Notes: generated by a model not told the origin, from the sequence alone. DNA of 64,000 bases from Gymnogyps californianus (GCF_018139145.2 NC_059481.1:10094368-10158367); one strand, 5' to 3'; shown: positions 25,301-37,106, numbered from the stretch's first letter. Numbers and translations: made by a program.

Positions 25301-25764
25301 TCCTATTTTCTTATCCAGCATTCAGTCCCGGACCACATCCTCCAGTAGCTTTTATTCAGCCAAAGCTGCTTCCAAAAGGGCTCAGGGGCATCGCTTGGTC
25401 AGCAGCAATCAGTGGGTTAATACAGCCTGGCTTCTGCCTCTCTCAGCTGTTCAGGAGAAGATAATGAGGCAGGGATAGAGCCTGCAGGTTAATGAGATAC
25501 CCCAACTGGAAGGCAGAAATCTGAGAGGAGAGACTTGGGAAGCAGAAGACGAAGGGGGAATGTGAGGGTCTTTATATTCAGGTGTTACTCAGTTGAGAGA
25601 ATTGCTGGGGCAGGATTGTTTTCCAGTATTATAAAGACCATTTCATTTGTTAGAGCATAGCTGAAATTACTCATCTACCTGGCAAAAATAGTCTGCTTTT
25701 TACAGTCCTATTAAAATCAATACTGGACTACGTTCGGAACTCTGTTATGCTAAAAAAAAGAGTG
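19328..25764. other. Non-coding DNA, no gene seen
   Basis: Contains several moderately GC-richer patches (22,570-22,880 and 25,070-25,560) with short open frames, none showing a recognisable domain. A gcag acceptor followed by an exon-like 75 bases and gatgg|gtaagt occurs around 20,735-20,812, but all three frames are closed. Confidence 0.5.
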
Positions 25765-25783
25765 CCCCCCCTCCCCGAGCCCC
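25765..25783 (-). repeat. C-run cluster with G-quadruplex potential on minus strand
   Basis: C7-T-C4-gag-C4. If the C7 run is read as two runs of three split by one base, this gives four runs with short loops, which fits the usual G-quadruplex pattern on the minus strand and an i-motif on plus. It sits directly after an A8 run. Confidence 0.5.
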
Positions 25784-26027
25784 AAACAAAACACCAAAAC
25801 CCAAAGGCACTCATGTTAGGATAAACAGTGGAATCTCTCTAACAAATTCTAACTAGTGCTTGGGCAAGCATTATTAGAAACATCTGTCATGCATTTGAAT
25901 AAAATCTATTAATAAAATGAATGAGTAGAACTTAGACAAATATAGAGAGGTAATACAGGAAAACAAATGGCCCTACTACAGGAAGCTGTTGTACTATGCT
26001 GTTTTGAATATCATGAAAGCAGCTTAC

Positions 26028-26139
26028 CTTTTTGCTGAATCTTTTCAATAATCCTCGGCTGTAAACGATGCAGCCATGTAAATAACTCTGACAGTTGCAC
26101 TTTGACCATATAATATGAAAAATAGCTAGTTCTCCATAA
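26028..26139 (-). other. Candidate minus-strand exon, weak
   Basis: On the minus strand a donor AAG|GTAAGC (GT at 26027-26026) ends a 112-base segment. Upstream is an AG (aattttttgacaatgcag) with a modest pyrimidine tract. The frame is open across the whole segment and ends in a plausible amphipathic stretch, LSELFTWLHRLQPRIIEK. The open frame runs on upstream into what would be intron and then into an old retroelement, so openness alone carries little weight. No protein family is recognised. It would be on the opposite strand to the better exon candidates. Confidence 0.15.
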
Positions 26140-26339
26140 CTGCATTGTCAAAAAATTCCTCCTTCTTATCAGTATGCGACCTCCTGTTAGAGACAAGCAG
26201 AATACAGAGCAATCTACACAGTCTGCAGCATTCAAGATGCTATTCTTACTGTTATTATCAGCAATGACGATTATCTCTAAATGTTCAACAGTAAATCCAG
26301 AGGAATAAATGGAAACATTTCTCCTTCCTAAGTGGTGTA

Positions 26340-26500
26340 TAACAATACCTGACATTTATATAGCACCTTTCATCTGTAAGAATCCCAAAGTGCTTTGCAA
26401 AGTCTGCTGGGATCACTTCACCCACCACTGAAATGTAGCTATCTCTATGGTGAAATTCAACGTCTATTCCACACCAATGCCATTGCACAACAGTGTTTTT
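26340..26500 (-). mobile_element. Old retroelement 3' end (LINE/SINE tail), minus orientation
   Basis: Read on minus, the block contains 'aagcactttgggattc', then 'gatgaaaggtgctatataaa', then 'tgtcaggtattgtta'. This is the typical 3' tail of an ancient amniote retroelement family ('aaagcgctttgggatcc ... gatgaaaggcgctatataaatg ... tattatta'), recalled from memory. Upstream on minus, 'catttcagtggtgggtgaagtg' also fits the body of that family as I remember it. The copy is diverged and truncated. It overlaps several small open frames, which are therefore not genes. The element at 28340-28560 has a related, more decayed tail in the opposite orientation. Confidence 0.55.
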
Positions 26501-27973
26501 GAAAAAAGTGACAACTAAGTGAAATGCATTGAACTGTTCTTGTGAAAGCTATCATAGGATTCTCAGTGACAGCCAGTGGTTAAAGCTTTGGTTTGGCATT
26601 TAGAGCAAAAACCAGCAGACACTTCATCCTCCTCTGCCCTCGTACACTTCCTTCCCAACAAACACACTCCTATTCTCTTTCTGTTCTTCTCAGAACACTG
26701 TGCCCATGGTGAGAAGAGCAGCTGCAAATATACTGACAGTGCCCACATTTGACTTTGCTTATCTTACCTTTTACCAGCAATGACTATGAGTTGAAATACT
26801 ACTAATGAATGAAGTTCTACTAATGAAATCACACTGGTAAGCCTGGGTGCCTGGAGTTTTCATTAGAAAGTAAGTAACAATGAAAATAGAATGCTTAAAC
26901 GTTTATAGGAGAAAAAATGGGCATAACTAATCTATGATTGTGCTTTTCTGACCACCTTGGTCTGTTTGAGCCCAACTCGGTGAAATTATGTACTAACCTG
27001 TTTTTCCTTATGAGGTATTTATATTCTTTTTCACGGTCTTAGTACTATATCTATGTATTTATATGAGCAGGTATGCCTGGGCCCTCACTCTAAGGTGACT
27101 GTAGAAACAGATGCTGTATCTGTACTGGTAAATTAGAGTAAGGGAACATTCTTGGGTGTGGGAACTCATACATATTGATAAAATGATGGAACAATCTCCA
27201 TGCTCTTGATCTACAACAACTAATACACTCCTGATGACCATACCTACTAGGAAGTGTTTGAACATGTCCATGCTCTTCTGGAGGGTAAAAAAGTTTTTCA
27301 CTCAACCTTTCTTTCAGGTCTTCCTCTGGCAGTTGGCTTTATTGCCAGAAAACAGTCCTAGGCACATTTAATTTGCTATTACAGATATATATACAAAGGG
27401 TATGTACAGAATAATAGCGTGTACATTAAGTGTAGTATTTATGCATTCCTGGATGTGATAAAAGTTAGTATAAAAGTGGATTGAATCCTCCTCACATCCA
27501 GAAACACATGGTATGCAGTATGAGTCATCTTGAAGGTGCTCTACCTATATTAATCAAATCATGGAGCTGAAAATACATGTTCTTGCTAGAGTTTCCTATT
27601 ACATTTTCATCTCACAGAAGGATAGGAGCAAGCCCAGGCAGGAGATCTGAACCCTGCTGAATTTTGGAGAGATTAGCTCTTGCTGCTGATACAGATTTGA
27701 TCCCTCCAACTCAGGTTTATGTCTGTAACGTGTCACTTCAAAAAATCAAGGTCCCATATGGGTTCATTGCACTGCAGTGTTACTACTTTATCTTATATTT
27801 CATCTTCTCTATGGTCTTGGCTGTTCTTTGGCAGAACATGAGTTCCTTTTCTTTTAAGCCTAGGGAAACATTGGACATATGTCACCACTGAGCTACAGAG
27901 TGTGGGGGGAAATTAGCTAAGTAGACAGAACCATTTTACCGCTGAGACTATAGTGGTCTCTGCTCTTCCACAG
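26501..27973. other. Non-coding DNA, no gene seen
   Basis: AT-rich, with no repeat recognised. A strong pyrimidine tract plus AG occurs at about 27,297-27,320 (acctttctttcag) without a convincing donor partner. Confidence 0.5.
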
Positions 27974-28069
27974 GTGCACACGAGGAAGACAATCAAAAGT
28001 GTTATTTCAGAAGAAGTTACTGACCTTTCTAAACCAAGCTGTTATATTTCTTTAACAGAACAAATGCAG
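27974..28069 (+). CDS. Candidate coding exon, gene unrecognised
   Basis: A 96-base segment lies between the acceptor tctgctcttccacag and the donor ATGCAG|GTAAAC. Read from its first base it is open for exactly 32 codons (phase 0 to 0), including KSVISEEVTDLSKPS. Read in the phase left by the 10574-10672 exon, it instead joins as Gly followed by AHEEDNQKCYFRRSY and a TGA at 28021-28023, so it could also encode a C-terminus. Neither reading matches a protein I know. It has one CpG and is AT-rich like its surroundings, so compositional support is weaker than for 10574-10672. Chance occurrence is quite possible. Confidence 0.25.
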
Positions 28070-28339
28070 GTAAACCAATTCATGTAAGTTCTCATTCTGT
28101 ACATAAATGCAAAATATAAGTACTGTATTTGATAGGACACACTGCATAACTTCATAAAGGTATCTTTTATTCTTGATATTGTTATGTAAATAACAGAGAT
28201 CGTTATGCATATTTCGTTACAGCTCTTACTTGGTAGCTATATAGCAATAAAAGGGACAAAACTGAAGTGAATGTAATATACTGTAGCAAGTCACTAAATG
28301 TAACCCAAGCATAAGAACGGTTTATAAAGACATGCTGTT

Positions 28340-28560
28340 CTTCTGAACTGAAATTTAGAAGACTTGAGTTTGATTCAAGTTCAAACTTCTCATCTGCTCC
28401 TGGGCAAGTCATGTGAATTGCTTTAAGTCTCTGTTCCCACATAAATTGAGGAATAATTTCCAGCTTCATGGCAGTTTTGTGAGTGTAAGTTGATTAAGGT
28501 TTGTGAATCAGTTAGATACTATAGTGGAGGGGAGCTAGGTAAGTATGTAGATAAATAAAA
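28340..28560 (+). mobile_element. MIR-like SINE copy
   Basis: The plus strand carries a diverged but collinear match to the MIR core: 'gacttgagtttgattcaag' (tRNA-derived B-box region), then 'cctgggcaagtcatgtgaa', then 'aagtctctgttccca', then 'aaattgaggaataattt'. This parallels the MIR pattern 'ctgggttcgaatcc ... cttgggcaagtcact ... cctcagtttcc ... aaaatgggga'. Beyond the core, 'ggtttgtgaatcag ... gtggaggggagctagg' fits the degraded LINE-type 3' tail also seen, inverted, at 26340-26500. Comparison is from memory. Conservation of 'tgggcaagtca' in a sauropsid genome is typical of old CORE-SINE copies. It is non-coding and presumably inactive. Confidence 0.6.
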
Positions 28561-30715
28561 TATCAGAGTTAGATGCTGTCAACCACTTATTACTGTAGAA
28601 GTAAGAGAAACATTATATTAAGTGCTTAAATGTAATTTTTCTTCTCTCAAGAAGCTTCATCATACTTTTAAAATAGAGATGAACTGTAGAGTGAAGCCTA
28701 AAGTAACAGCAATAACTCTGAATCCACCATGAGATGTTCTGAGTGGCGTCTTGAGAAAGTATAGTGTGAATACGCTATCGGAGTTTGTTTTGCACGTAAA
28801 TCCAAAAAATTCTACTGCCAGAGAGACAAAATTATACATGCTTATGATGAATGTTTGGTTTCTGAAACATATATGTTAGGATGTAAAATATCTCCTATTA
28901 GAGACACTGAATTTAAATGTTTAATAAGTTTTAAAATGCATTAAAATTTAAGGTTGTGAATTTATATTAAAAACATCACATTTATTTGCTGTGACCCCAC
29001 TGAAACAGGCTCACTGATTCTAAAGTATTTTGAGTCAAGTCTTGTATGTCTGTGTATATATATATGTGTGTATGTATATGTATTTATTTATACCCACTAC
29101 TGTATATTCCATATTGAGTCCTATTTTAAAAGTGAATGTGAAGATTGCAGTTACATTATGAAATGTCAGCTATAGGATTGCAGAAAGAATGGATGTGGCA
29201 ACGCTTAACTCTTCCCACTGCACGTATGTATTACACACGAATCTTTATGTGTATTAGCCCATGTCCATTCATAATCAATAATACTGCCTCATCAAACTCT
29301 TCTATAGTTTTATATACACATATGTTTAGCACTCTTAAAGATATTTTAAAGATAAATGGGTCTAATTTTGGTCCTGACAATCAGACCAGAACAATACCAT
29401 TGATAGATTTGGCTCCACATTTGAAATGTTAACCCGTTATGAGGCAGGTCTCAGCAAACATGCCAACAAACAACAGGAGAATCTTACTACTTATTTTCCC
29501 TGTCTTCAAAGACTTCATCTTTGAGGCAGAAATGTATAATTCTGCTTTTTATATTTAATTATTGTTTGACTACCACATCTTCAGTAAAAGCCATATCCTC
29601 CTTAAATTTTCCAAGTTTTTTTTTCCTTTAGTTGACAGACAGTTGCTAATCACATGTATAATACCCTGAGCAAATTCCAGGCCATATGGGGATAGAATAG
29701 CTTCCTGCATATTTTACCCTCTTCCATCCTTATTTTTTCCACTTTATATGAGAGACTGGTTTGCATTTGTGAATGAATGCTATGGTGCATATTGTCTGTG
29801 ATAAGAAGAGGGATCGTGTGAATGTTAAGCCTTCAAACATAGATTGTGAAGTTGAACAGAGGCTTTCAAATTCACACATACAAAGACAACATTTACTGCT
29901 CTCTCTGCCTGCTTTGAAGCACTCTGCAAAGAATATGCCGAATACACACAATAAAGTATTCTTTGTACCAATCCTGGACAGATATTTTGCAGTTTGCCTG
30001 GCAGACAGGACAGGGCGGTACGTTGTCCTCTGAATGCTGCACTGGGCTTTGCTGGCGAAGGCTCTGCTGTTGTGAGCACAGGGGTATGAGTGTTTTTAGC
30101 CAATATGTAGCAATGACATGAGAGCTCCAGACAGATTCTTTTGAGAAGAATCGTCCACTCCCAAGGCTGGATTCAGAGTTCTAAAGATTTGACATATGGA
30201 TTTTGATCTCTGAGTTGCCTTAACAAAAAGCAAATTCCATAACTTCCTCTGCAAGGTCTGTTTGACTTTGCTGAAGGAAGAACGCTTGTTCAAAGCTAGC
30301 CTAGCAATCATCATTCATCACACTGTCAGTCACACTCAGATACCAAGGTACCTTCAACAAATGTTTTGTATTGTAACCTCTTGGTTGGTTATTAAATCAG
30401 TGTTTCCCACAAAGTTCCAGTAGTCATAGGACATTTTGTGAACTTTATGGGATTTATATTAACTCCGAGCAATCTTTACAAGGTTGCCAGAAGGTGTAAA
30501 GAAACTAATGATTAGCTAGATTCTTCTTAGTAATTTAGAAATATTAATGAGTGCTAGTTCAAGTTGCTGTTGCCAGCAGAGTATTACCTGCAGTGCTTGA
30601 CTCCTGCTAAGAATGAAGTCTTCTACAATCAACACAATCTTACTTTTCCTTATTTCGTATTTCTTAATGTGCAAAATACTGCTGTTATTATATCTCTGTT
30701 AAAATTCATTTTCAG
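28561..30715. other. Non-coding DNA with a TA/TG-rich patch
   Basis: AT-rich sequence. Other than the alternating purine-pyrimidine tract at 29051-29092, nothing repetitive is recognised and no open frame is convincing. Confidence 0.5.
29051..29092. repeat. Degenerate TA/TG dinucleotide tract
   Basis: Mixed TG, TA and TATG units ('tgtgtatatatatatgtgtg' then 'tatgtatatg'), followed by TATT units. It is an interrupted microsatellite of alternating pyrimidine-purine steps. Confidence 0.85.
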
Positions 30716-30754
30716 CATCTTCAAGTCCGGCCAAAGACAGTCATCAACTAGAAA
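30716..30754 (+). other. Candidate 39-base microexon or terminal coding segment
   Basis: The segment follows the acceptor gttaaaattcattttcag and is bounded by a possible donor GAAA|GTGAGC. Entered in phase 1 (the phase left by the 10574-10672 exon) it reads SSSPAKDSHQLE. If not spliced it continues SEP to a TGA at 30763-30765, which would be a sensible C-terminus. Composition (Ser, Pro, Lys, Asp) is similar to the upstream candidate exon. The nearest AATAAA downstream is at about 31,303. It is short enough to arise by chance, and no protein is recognised. Confidence 0.15.
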
Positions 30755-30765
30755 GTGAGCCCTGA

Positions 30766-33059
30766 GTCTAAAGCAGATGCAGTATTCTCCTCAAAAATTA
30801 TTGTAAGTAAAAATAGTTACCATCATTATCACTAATATTGAAAAAGTCTTTTTCTTTTAATCTAGTATCATCTGAACTAATTTCTGAAGCAGTTAATATG
30901 ACCTCATAACATGTATGTAGGTTATCTTAAACTATAGATTTAGTCTTATTTTAGCATATGAAGAAAAGTTTAAAAACATTTAGACGTTGTTCAAACACTG
31001 TCTTGTGTACAGTTCGGGAAAATGTACATATCTGATAACATAATGACAGTACCACATGCCCCTGTTCCCAGAGAAGGCTGTTTACTTAAGGCCTGAAGCA
31101 AGGTTCAGTTTTGAAGAAAACTTGATGAGGACAATTTCTTACTTACCTTTACTAGCTGATGAAGCACAATAATAATAATGATGGGTGGCTGCATTCCAAG
31201 CTTTCACTCACCTGAAACACCACAGAGCAATTTATATGTATTTGTTCTTTGCTTTCACCATAGTATTACACAGCTAGGTGGGATTTCCAAAGAAGCCCAA
31301 GAAATAAAGCATTCAGCTCTCAGAAAGAGTTACTGAACTGCATGAAGCTATGCTTATTCATCCACAGCAATGCTGAGTTTTTCTGAGACCCTGTGCTTAG
31401 GAGTGGGAAGACCACATCCCTGGTACTTCCTTGCATCACTCCTCTCTCTGTAATATTGTCACATGCATTGGGCACTTTCTGGAAATATACATGGATTTCC
31501 TTTATCTCCTTACCTCGAAAGGCTCAGCCAATCTTCTAAAGCAGTTTTGCTCTTTAATCCATCCCATTCCTCCTCTTTTCCCAAGATCTAAACCCTCACC
31601 TCCTTCTGCCTTTTGCTGCATTCACTTAGCTGTGGATGTCTGAGGGATATGAGAGGTGCTTTCCCCTCTGCTCTCTGAGAGGTACCAACACAGAACTGCT
31701 CCCTTGAAACCTCATCACTGGCAAGAGAGTGATTTTCGTCTGATATCTGGCTCTGATTTGTCTATGGTATTGGGAACAAACACTTCATCCTTCCCCACAC
31801 ACTCTCTCTGCCCAATTAGTTCTGAACTACAAATACAAGAGGCCAATGTTTCCTGGTCAGCTTTTTCGTGGATATTCAAAATATCTAACAAATAAAAGGG
31901 ACATTTATTTAGCTCTAGAAAATCTGTTCATAGGTGTTTGGGGTTGAAGCAAAGTATTTTTTACTTGCTTGTAGAGCTCTCTAACCAGGATCACATACTA
32001 ATCCAAAACACTGAAGTAAAGTCATTGCAAGATCTGGCATTTCTGCATTTTTGTCCCATAATCTTCTACAGAAGACAGTTCTGTGTCATAAGTTTAGACC
32101 TTTATCCTTTAGCTGGACAAAGAGCCCTGGAGAGTAGTTGGTTGCTTTTGTGAAGGAACAAAGATTGTCTGAGCTCCCTAACTCACCTCTTGTCACATTC
32201 AGGCAGTAAGGTGCAGGATTTTAATGTACTTTCCCACACTTTTTGGTATGTGTTTTTGTGGTTTCCCACATCAGATGCTAAAATCTTTCCATGGATTGAA
32301 CATTTTTTTATGGCAAGCTTGTGTGCCCATCTGAATCACCCTCTGGTTTTGAGCTGTGGATTAGTTTTTCCATGATGCCTTTTGAAAGACAGAGCAAACC
32401 AGAGCAGGCAGTTTCCTGTAATCATCTATGCCATCATCTGTGCTGGATCATGGCAGCAGCTGATCAATAGAGGAGTATTTAAATATGTTAGAGCCTGAAT
32501 CTGATATTCTACATGTTTAACTGCATAAACAGATCAATGGGACAGGATTGATCTCCATTGATATTTGGCAGTTTTCAAATACAATTAAACCACATTTGGA
32601 GTACTGAAAGCACTTGAAATAAACAACTGGGCACTATTTATAATTTAAAGAGCTACTCAAAAAATTTAATAGATCAAGTGGTTGTTTCAACAATGCCAGT
32701 GTCAAGGGAAAAATTGAAATACATATGCTGTATATAAATAGCAAACTGAAATTAATGGCAAAATGAAGTTCAATGTGTTCTTTAGCACATACTATTATAT
32801 GCAAATATTTCAGTATTTATGATGATAAGGATATGCAATTAAATTGTCATTAACTGATACAAGTGAATGATTATGCCTGAGCAGAATCTGGGATTGGAAT
32901 TATTTGTACAGTAGCGGCTCAGATTCTTCAAAAGTATAAATGGTGCCATTAATAATTGGCTTAAAGTGAGTAAGTTGCCAGTTTATAAATGATATGCTGT
33001 TGATAAAATGGCAACCTTAGCTTTCTCACATCCATGAAACAGTGGAATGCAAGAGTTAC
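30766..33059. other. Non-coding DNA, no gene seen
   Basis: Contains a minus-strand consensus donor (AAAG|GTAAGTAAG) at 31,146-31,147, with a possible 65-base minus-strand segment up to 31,211. The segment is closed or nearly closed in all frames, so at best it is a non-coding RNA exon. The 31,430-31,900 part is slightly pyrimidine-rich. Confidence 0.45.
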
Positions 33060-33185
33060 CTGGCTGGTTTTTGGTTTCGCTGATCCCTGTTGGCTGTATT
33101 CCCACTGTGTCTGACAGGGCTCCAGCAATTCCCTGTATTCCAGAGCACCTCCGAGAGCTGACACCTGGCATCTCTATTGTTCCTT
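33060..33185 (-). other. Candidate minus-strand exon, weak
   Basis: On minus, the acceptor ggtgccaggctctcag precedes 126 bases that end at the donor GCCAG|GTAACT. Two of three frames are open; one contains GIAGALSDTVGIQPTGISE. The surrounding 240 bases keep four CpGs and are less AT-rich than the average of the window. No family is recognised. Openness in more than one frame argues for composition and not coding constraint. Confidence 0.15.
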
Positions 33186-35651
33186 CTGAGAGCCTGGCAC
33201 CAGCGTGTGTTTAGGCTACCATCAAAACCTACTTGCTCAACTCGTGACAATCTAGGAATGTCCTGGGTTGCCTTTGAGGGTAATGTCATTATCACCACAA
33301 AGGCACATCAGATAGCCAAAGGCTGCTCAGAGTGTTTGACTCATTGACATGCCAAGTAGGTAGATACTGGAGGTCATAAAAAGAACCAGTGCCCACAAGT
33401 TTTCTCCCTGGCCAATTCAACTGAGTCACACCAAAGTTGACCAGAAGAATATTCATTTCGGGAAATAAGATTTATTGGCCATTCTGGTCTCCCTCTGGGC
33501 GGTTTTACACAGCAGCACAGATGCAGTCATAATGAAATCTAGTGTGAGAGCTGAGGAGCTGATTCAGAACATACAAGGTGATTAGGAGGTTTACTTTCTA
33601 AAGAATTCTTTGCAAAGAAAGGCTTATGGTTTAAAGCAATTTGAAATATATAAAGGAAACATGGATCTGTAAAACTACTCTCTGCTATAAACCCAGAGCA
33701 CATCACTGTAAACCTCGATTTCTGTAAAGACATAGACTTGATTCATTGCAAGGACACTGAATGTCAGCTCAGTAGTACATTTACCAGCCAACTTCAGTGT
33801 GAGCACAGGGAGATGTATTTTTGCACTTTATGCTGACAACATTCTGAAACATATCTAAACAGTATCAATGTGTTTTCCTTTCCCAGACACTTTGAAAATA
33901 ATCCCATATGTTTGTGCTAAGGTCCATATCCCGAAAAGCCGGGAAAGTGACTTCCATGTGTACCATTTGCTTAATCCAATGCCAATGTAAAAGAATAAGG
34001 CTTTTCTTGTGGTATGGATATGAGAAGAAGAAAATATAGCAAGCTCCTTTTGCCCAGGAAGAAGGACTGGTTAAGCAGCATAAAGACAGTAGGGATTCCC
34101 AGTGTATGTTTATCAGAGTTGGGACGCTGCAATCCTTGAGTCTTCAAACGTTCCCAAACCCCTCCTAGCTTCTGGAGGGTTCAGAACATGCATATGAGTG
34201 TGTACCCTTCTACTTCTGTATGTACTACTTCTGAAAGTACATACGTATCATTCCCAAGGGAACTGCTTTTTCTGTTAATGATATCAGAAATACTTTTACC
34301 TGAGAGGCTATTACAGGGTAAGATTAAGAGGATATGTTCAATATTAAACTCTGCACTGTTCCAATGGCCATGAGTACATCCCACTACCAATCTGTGTTGC
34401 ACAGAGCAGCACAGTGAAAACTGTACAACAGAAATACTTTGGCTTTTTACCTGAAGAGACATGGTGATGACTTACAGTACATCCTGAATAATATTTCTTC
34501 TCTGTGCTTTATCTGGACCAACAAATGCTTATGCTTCTGGATGCAGGAAGAGCTGTTTGTTCTCCTCAGCTGACAACCCATTAAAAAGAAAATAAAGTAA
34601 ACATATCAGAATTAGTCCCCTAAAGCTTCCATCAAGCCTTTTGCCATGAGCACTTTGCTGTTGTTTTTGGTTTTTTCCTTTGCCAGCTTTTGGCGCTCAG
34701 GGGCAATCTATCTTCGGGAGACAGAATAGCATCGCTCTTCTTTCCCAGGATGTACCATCCAAGAACTAAAAATAGAGGCTATCCAGAACAATATCAGAGG
34801 GCTGCATAACAAATAAGTAGCCAAAATTGTTGAAGAAATCTTCTTCAGGTGGTGAGCAGTACAATATACTTACGAAAAAATACAAAACCTTACAGTAAGC
34901 AATTATAAGATGATAACTAATAAAAAGAAAATTTCCTTACCCCACCTAGTAGTGGTCAGTTTAAATCCTGAACCTGGGGCAGTGTTCACAGGATAACTCT
35001 GAGGAATTATCTGACTTTTGATTATATTTCCTAAAAATAACGTTCCAGTTTTATTGTTCATCATCAGAAGGTAAAGAAAGAAAGAAGCATCACCAGCAGA
35101 AAAAAACCACGAGGTGCTGTTTCACCTGAATTTTTCTGTAATGACTGTCAAGCAATGGGCTTTAGGACCTACTGGAAAGGCAAACCCTCTAACAGCTTTC
35201 AGGCAAGCCCTTGTTTTCAGCTGATCTTTACTAGTTCTGACCTTTTAAATCCTCTGCTGCTAAGGGAGAATCTGGTCTTTACAGAAAAGCTGTTCTGTAT
35301 TCCGTTCATAGACAATGGAGAACTTAACTATATTTACTGGTATTTAACATATGGAGCATATTTGCCTGGAAGGTAGATGAAATCTCCTGCATTTAAGATC
35401 AAATCAATTTGAATTTAAGGTCACATTTGCAGAAGTCAATGTTCTGTAAAATCAAAGAAGAGCTTAATTCTACTATTTTTTTCTCCGTCAATCAACTGTG
35501 TGGTTTCACACAGCACAGTGCTGTAAGCCTTCCTCCCTGAAGGAATCCTTGCGTACACAAACATTCAGACGGGAGGCAGCGGCATGACTGGGATCTTACT
35601 CACCTGAGTGGAGCTACGAGTGTTTAGGTCCAAGACAAACATGAACTGCAT
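33186..35651. other. Non-coding DNA, no gene seen
   Basis: Contains the hairpin at 34218-34244. At 34,683-34,800 a segment after the acceptor ggttttttcctttgccag is open for about 38 codons but has no matching donor before its stop. Confidence 0.5.
34218..34244. repeat. Perfect inverted repeat, 9-bp arms, 9-nt loop
   Basis: GTATGTACT and AGTACATAC flank the loop acttctgaa. The stem is perfect and alternates purine and pyrimidine over most of its length. Arms this short are too small for a typical microRNA precursor. Confidence 0.85.
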
Positions 35652-35764
35652 TTTGCAAACTTCATATTCTTAATTCTCACTCCCACAAATAGTCTCAGTC
35701 GTATTGCTGAGACTACTCACACAAGTATCTTGCCTGCTTAAAGTGAGGCTCTCAGGATCAAACC
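35652..35764. repeat. Decayed palindromic interspersed repeat ('aggatca' type)
   Basis: The block starts near 'ttttgcaaactt' and ends 'ctctcaggatcaaacc'. It contains 'gagactactcacacaagta' and 'cctgcttaaagtg'. As I remember it, this follows a short palindromic sauropsid repeat whose two ends read 'gatcctgcaaac' and 'gtttgcaggatcagg' around a core like 'gactactcacatgagtaa'. The left end is more decayed than the right. A second partial copy may adjoin upstream (about 35,590-35,630, 'atcttactcacctgagtg'). Related copy at 39071-39154. Confidence 0.5.
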
Positions 35765-37106
35765 TTTTTTCTTAAGATGAGATGTATCCAATTTGGAACA
35801 TCTAATTCATGTGCTTCCAGGACTAAATAGAGAAAATAGGTTCATGTGATTTCAAGGTGAAAGTGTGTGTATCTTCACTCATAAGCAAGTGCTGCTACTT
35901 CAAAGGAGAGGAGATTTGCAGGAATCAATGATCTGCAATATCTTTTTGCTTAAGGTGTAATTGCCATCTAACAGCACTTAGGGACTTTGCTATTGCAGAG
36001 GTCTGGGAAACACAAGCCCAAAATACAACTTTCTGGTTGGGAGATTTCTAATATTGGAACATTGTCTTTGCACGCTGCTAACCCACAGCCTTTTCCTCTG
36101 GAAGTCTAAACAGGAGAGGAGAGAATAGGAACTGCTGTTGATTTCCCCTTTCACTTTCCCTGTGAAAGTGCAGTACAGCAGGTCTGAAAATGACATTTAT
36201 GTTGTTAATAATAATATTTTTGTCTTTATTTTTAAATGAAAATATTGATTACTTAGCCTTGATGAAATAAGGAAATTAAATAGTCAAAGTGTAGTGGAAA
36301 AAAGAAAATGCAGTATTAATTACTTCCCCATGGTCTAAAAGAAGGATATATTTTTTTTAAACAATAGAAACAAGAACAGAGAAATAGTGCAGAAAAGTGG
36401 GGAAAATTCACAAATTCTTATTTAATGGATTTTTAAGTGACATTATTAATACTGCATATGGGATAGCCAACTGAAATGTTTCTAGCAGCATTTTCTGTTC
36501 CAATGAAAATTTGTCAGCTACTTGAGCAAATGATTTTGAAAGACAAAATAGAACAGAACAAAACACTATTATCACCAGCACATTACTAACAGATTCCAGA
36601 AAAAGTTAACAGAAGCATCGTGCTGGCTGCTACTATTTAGATCTTAGGTACACACATGGCAAACTGTAAACTTCTCTTTATATTTCATGTTGTTTAGTTG
36701 GGTTTTTTTACTAGATGACATAACTTTTTATTTAAAGAAAACAACTGTTTGAGCATATTTTGGTAAGATGTCTTGATGAGCATTTTTGAAAACCAATGAT
36801 ATCTTCAAATAATATTTGGAGGAAATAAGCAAAGAAATGAGAATTTTTGAAAGGAAAGGGGGAGGGATTTTTTTTCCCCCTGTATGAAATGCCATATATT
36901 TGCACACACATTTCCAAGCCAAGGCTTCCTCATTTCTGGGTGTGCCGTACCTTTCAGGAAAATAAGGATTCCACTTTTATTCACAATAGCCCTTCCTAAC
37001 CTAGCATTCATAAGCAACCTTCTCTCATATTGCTGAGTTGACAAACCACTCTTAACTCATTCCTGGCTGTTGGGATTTGAATCTGTGTTTCCATGCAGTC
37101 TTGCGG
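35765..37106. other. Non-coding DNA, no gene seen
   Basis: AT-rich, with short T and A runs. Nothing repetitive or coding is recognised. Confidence 0.55.

Noticed and set aside
26011..26488. Minus-strand open frames of 114 and 67 codons
   Set aside because: Largely overlap an old retroelement tail; openness there is not evidence of a gene.
35600..35650. Minus-strand donor CTCAG|GTGAGTAAG with a 42-base open segment
   Set aside because: The bases coincide with the 'actcacctgagt' palindromic core of a relic repeat, which explains the donor-like sequence.
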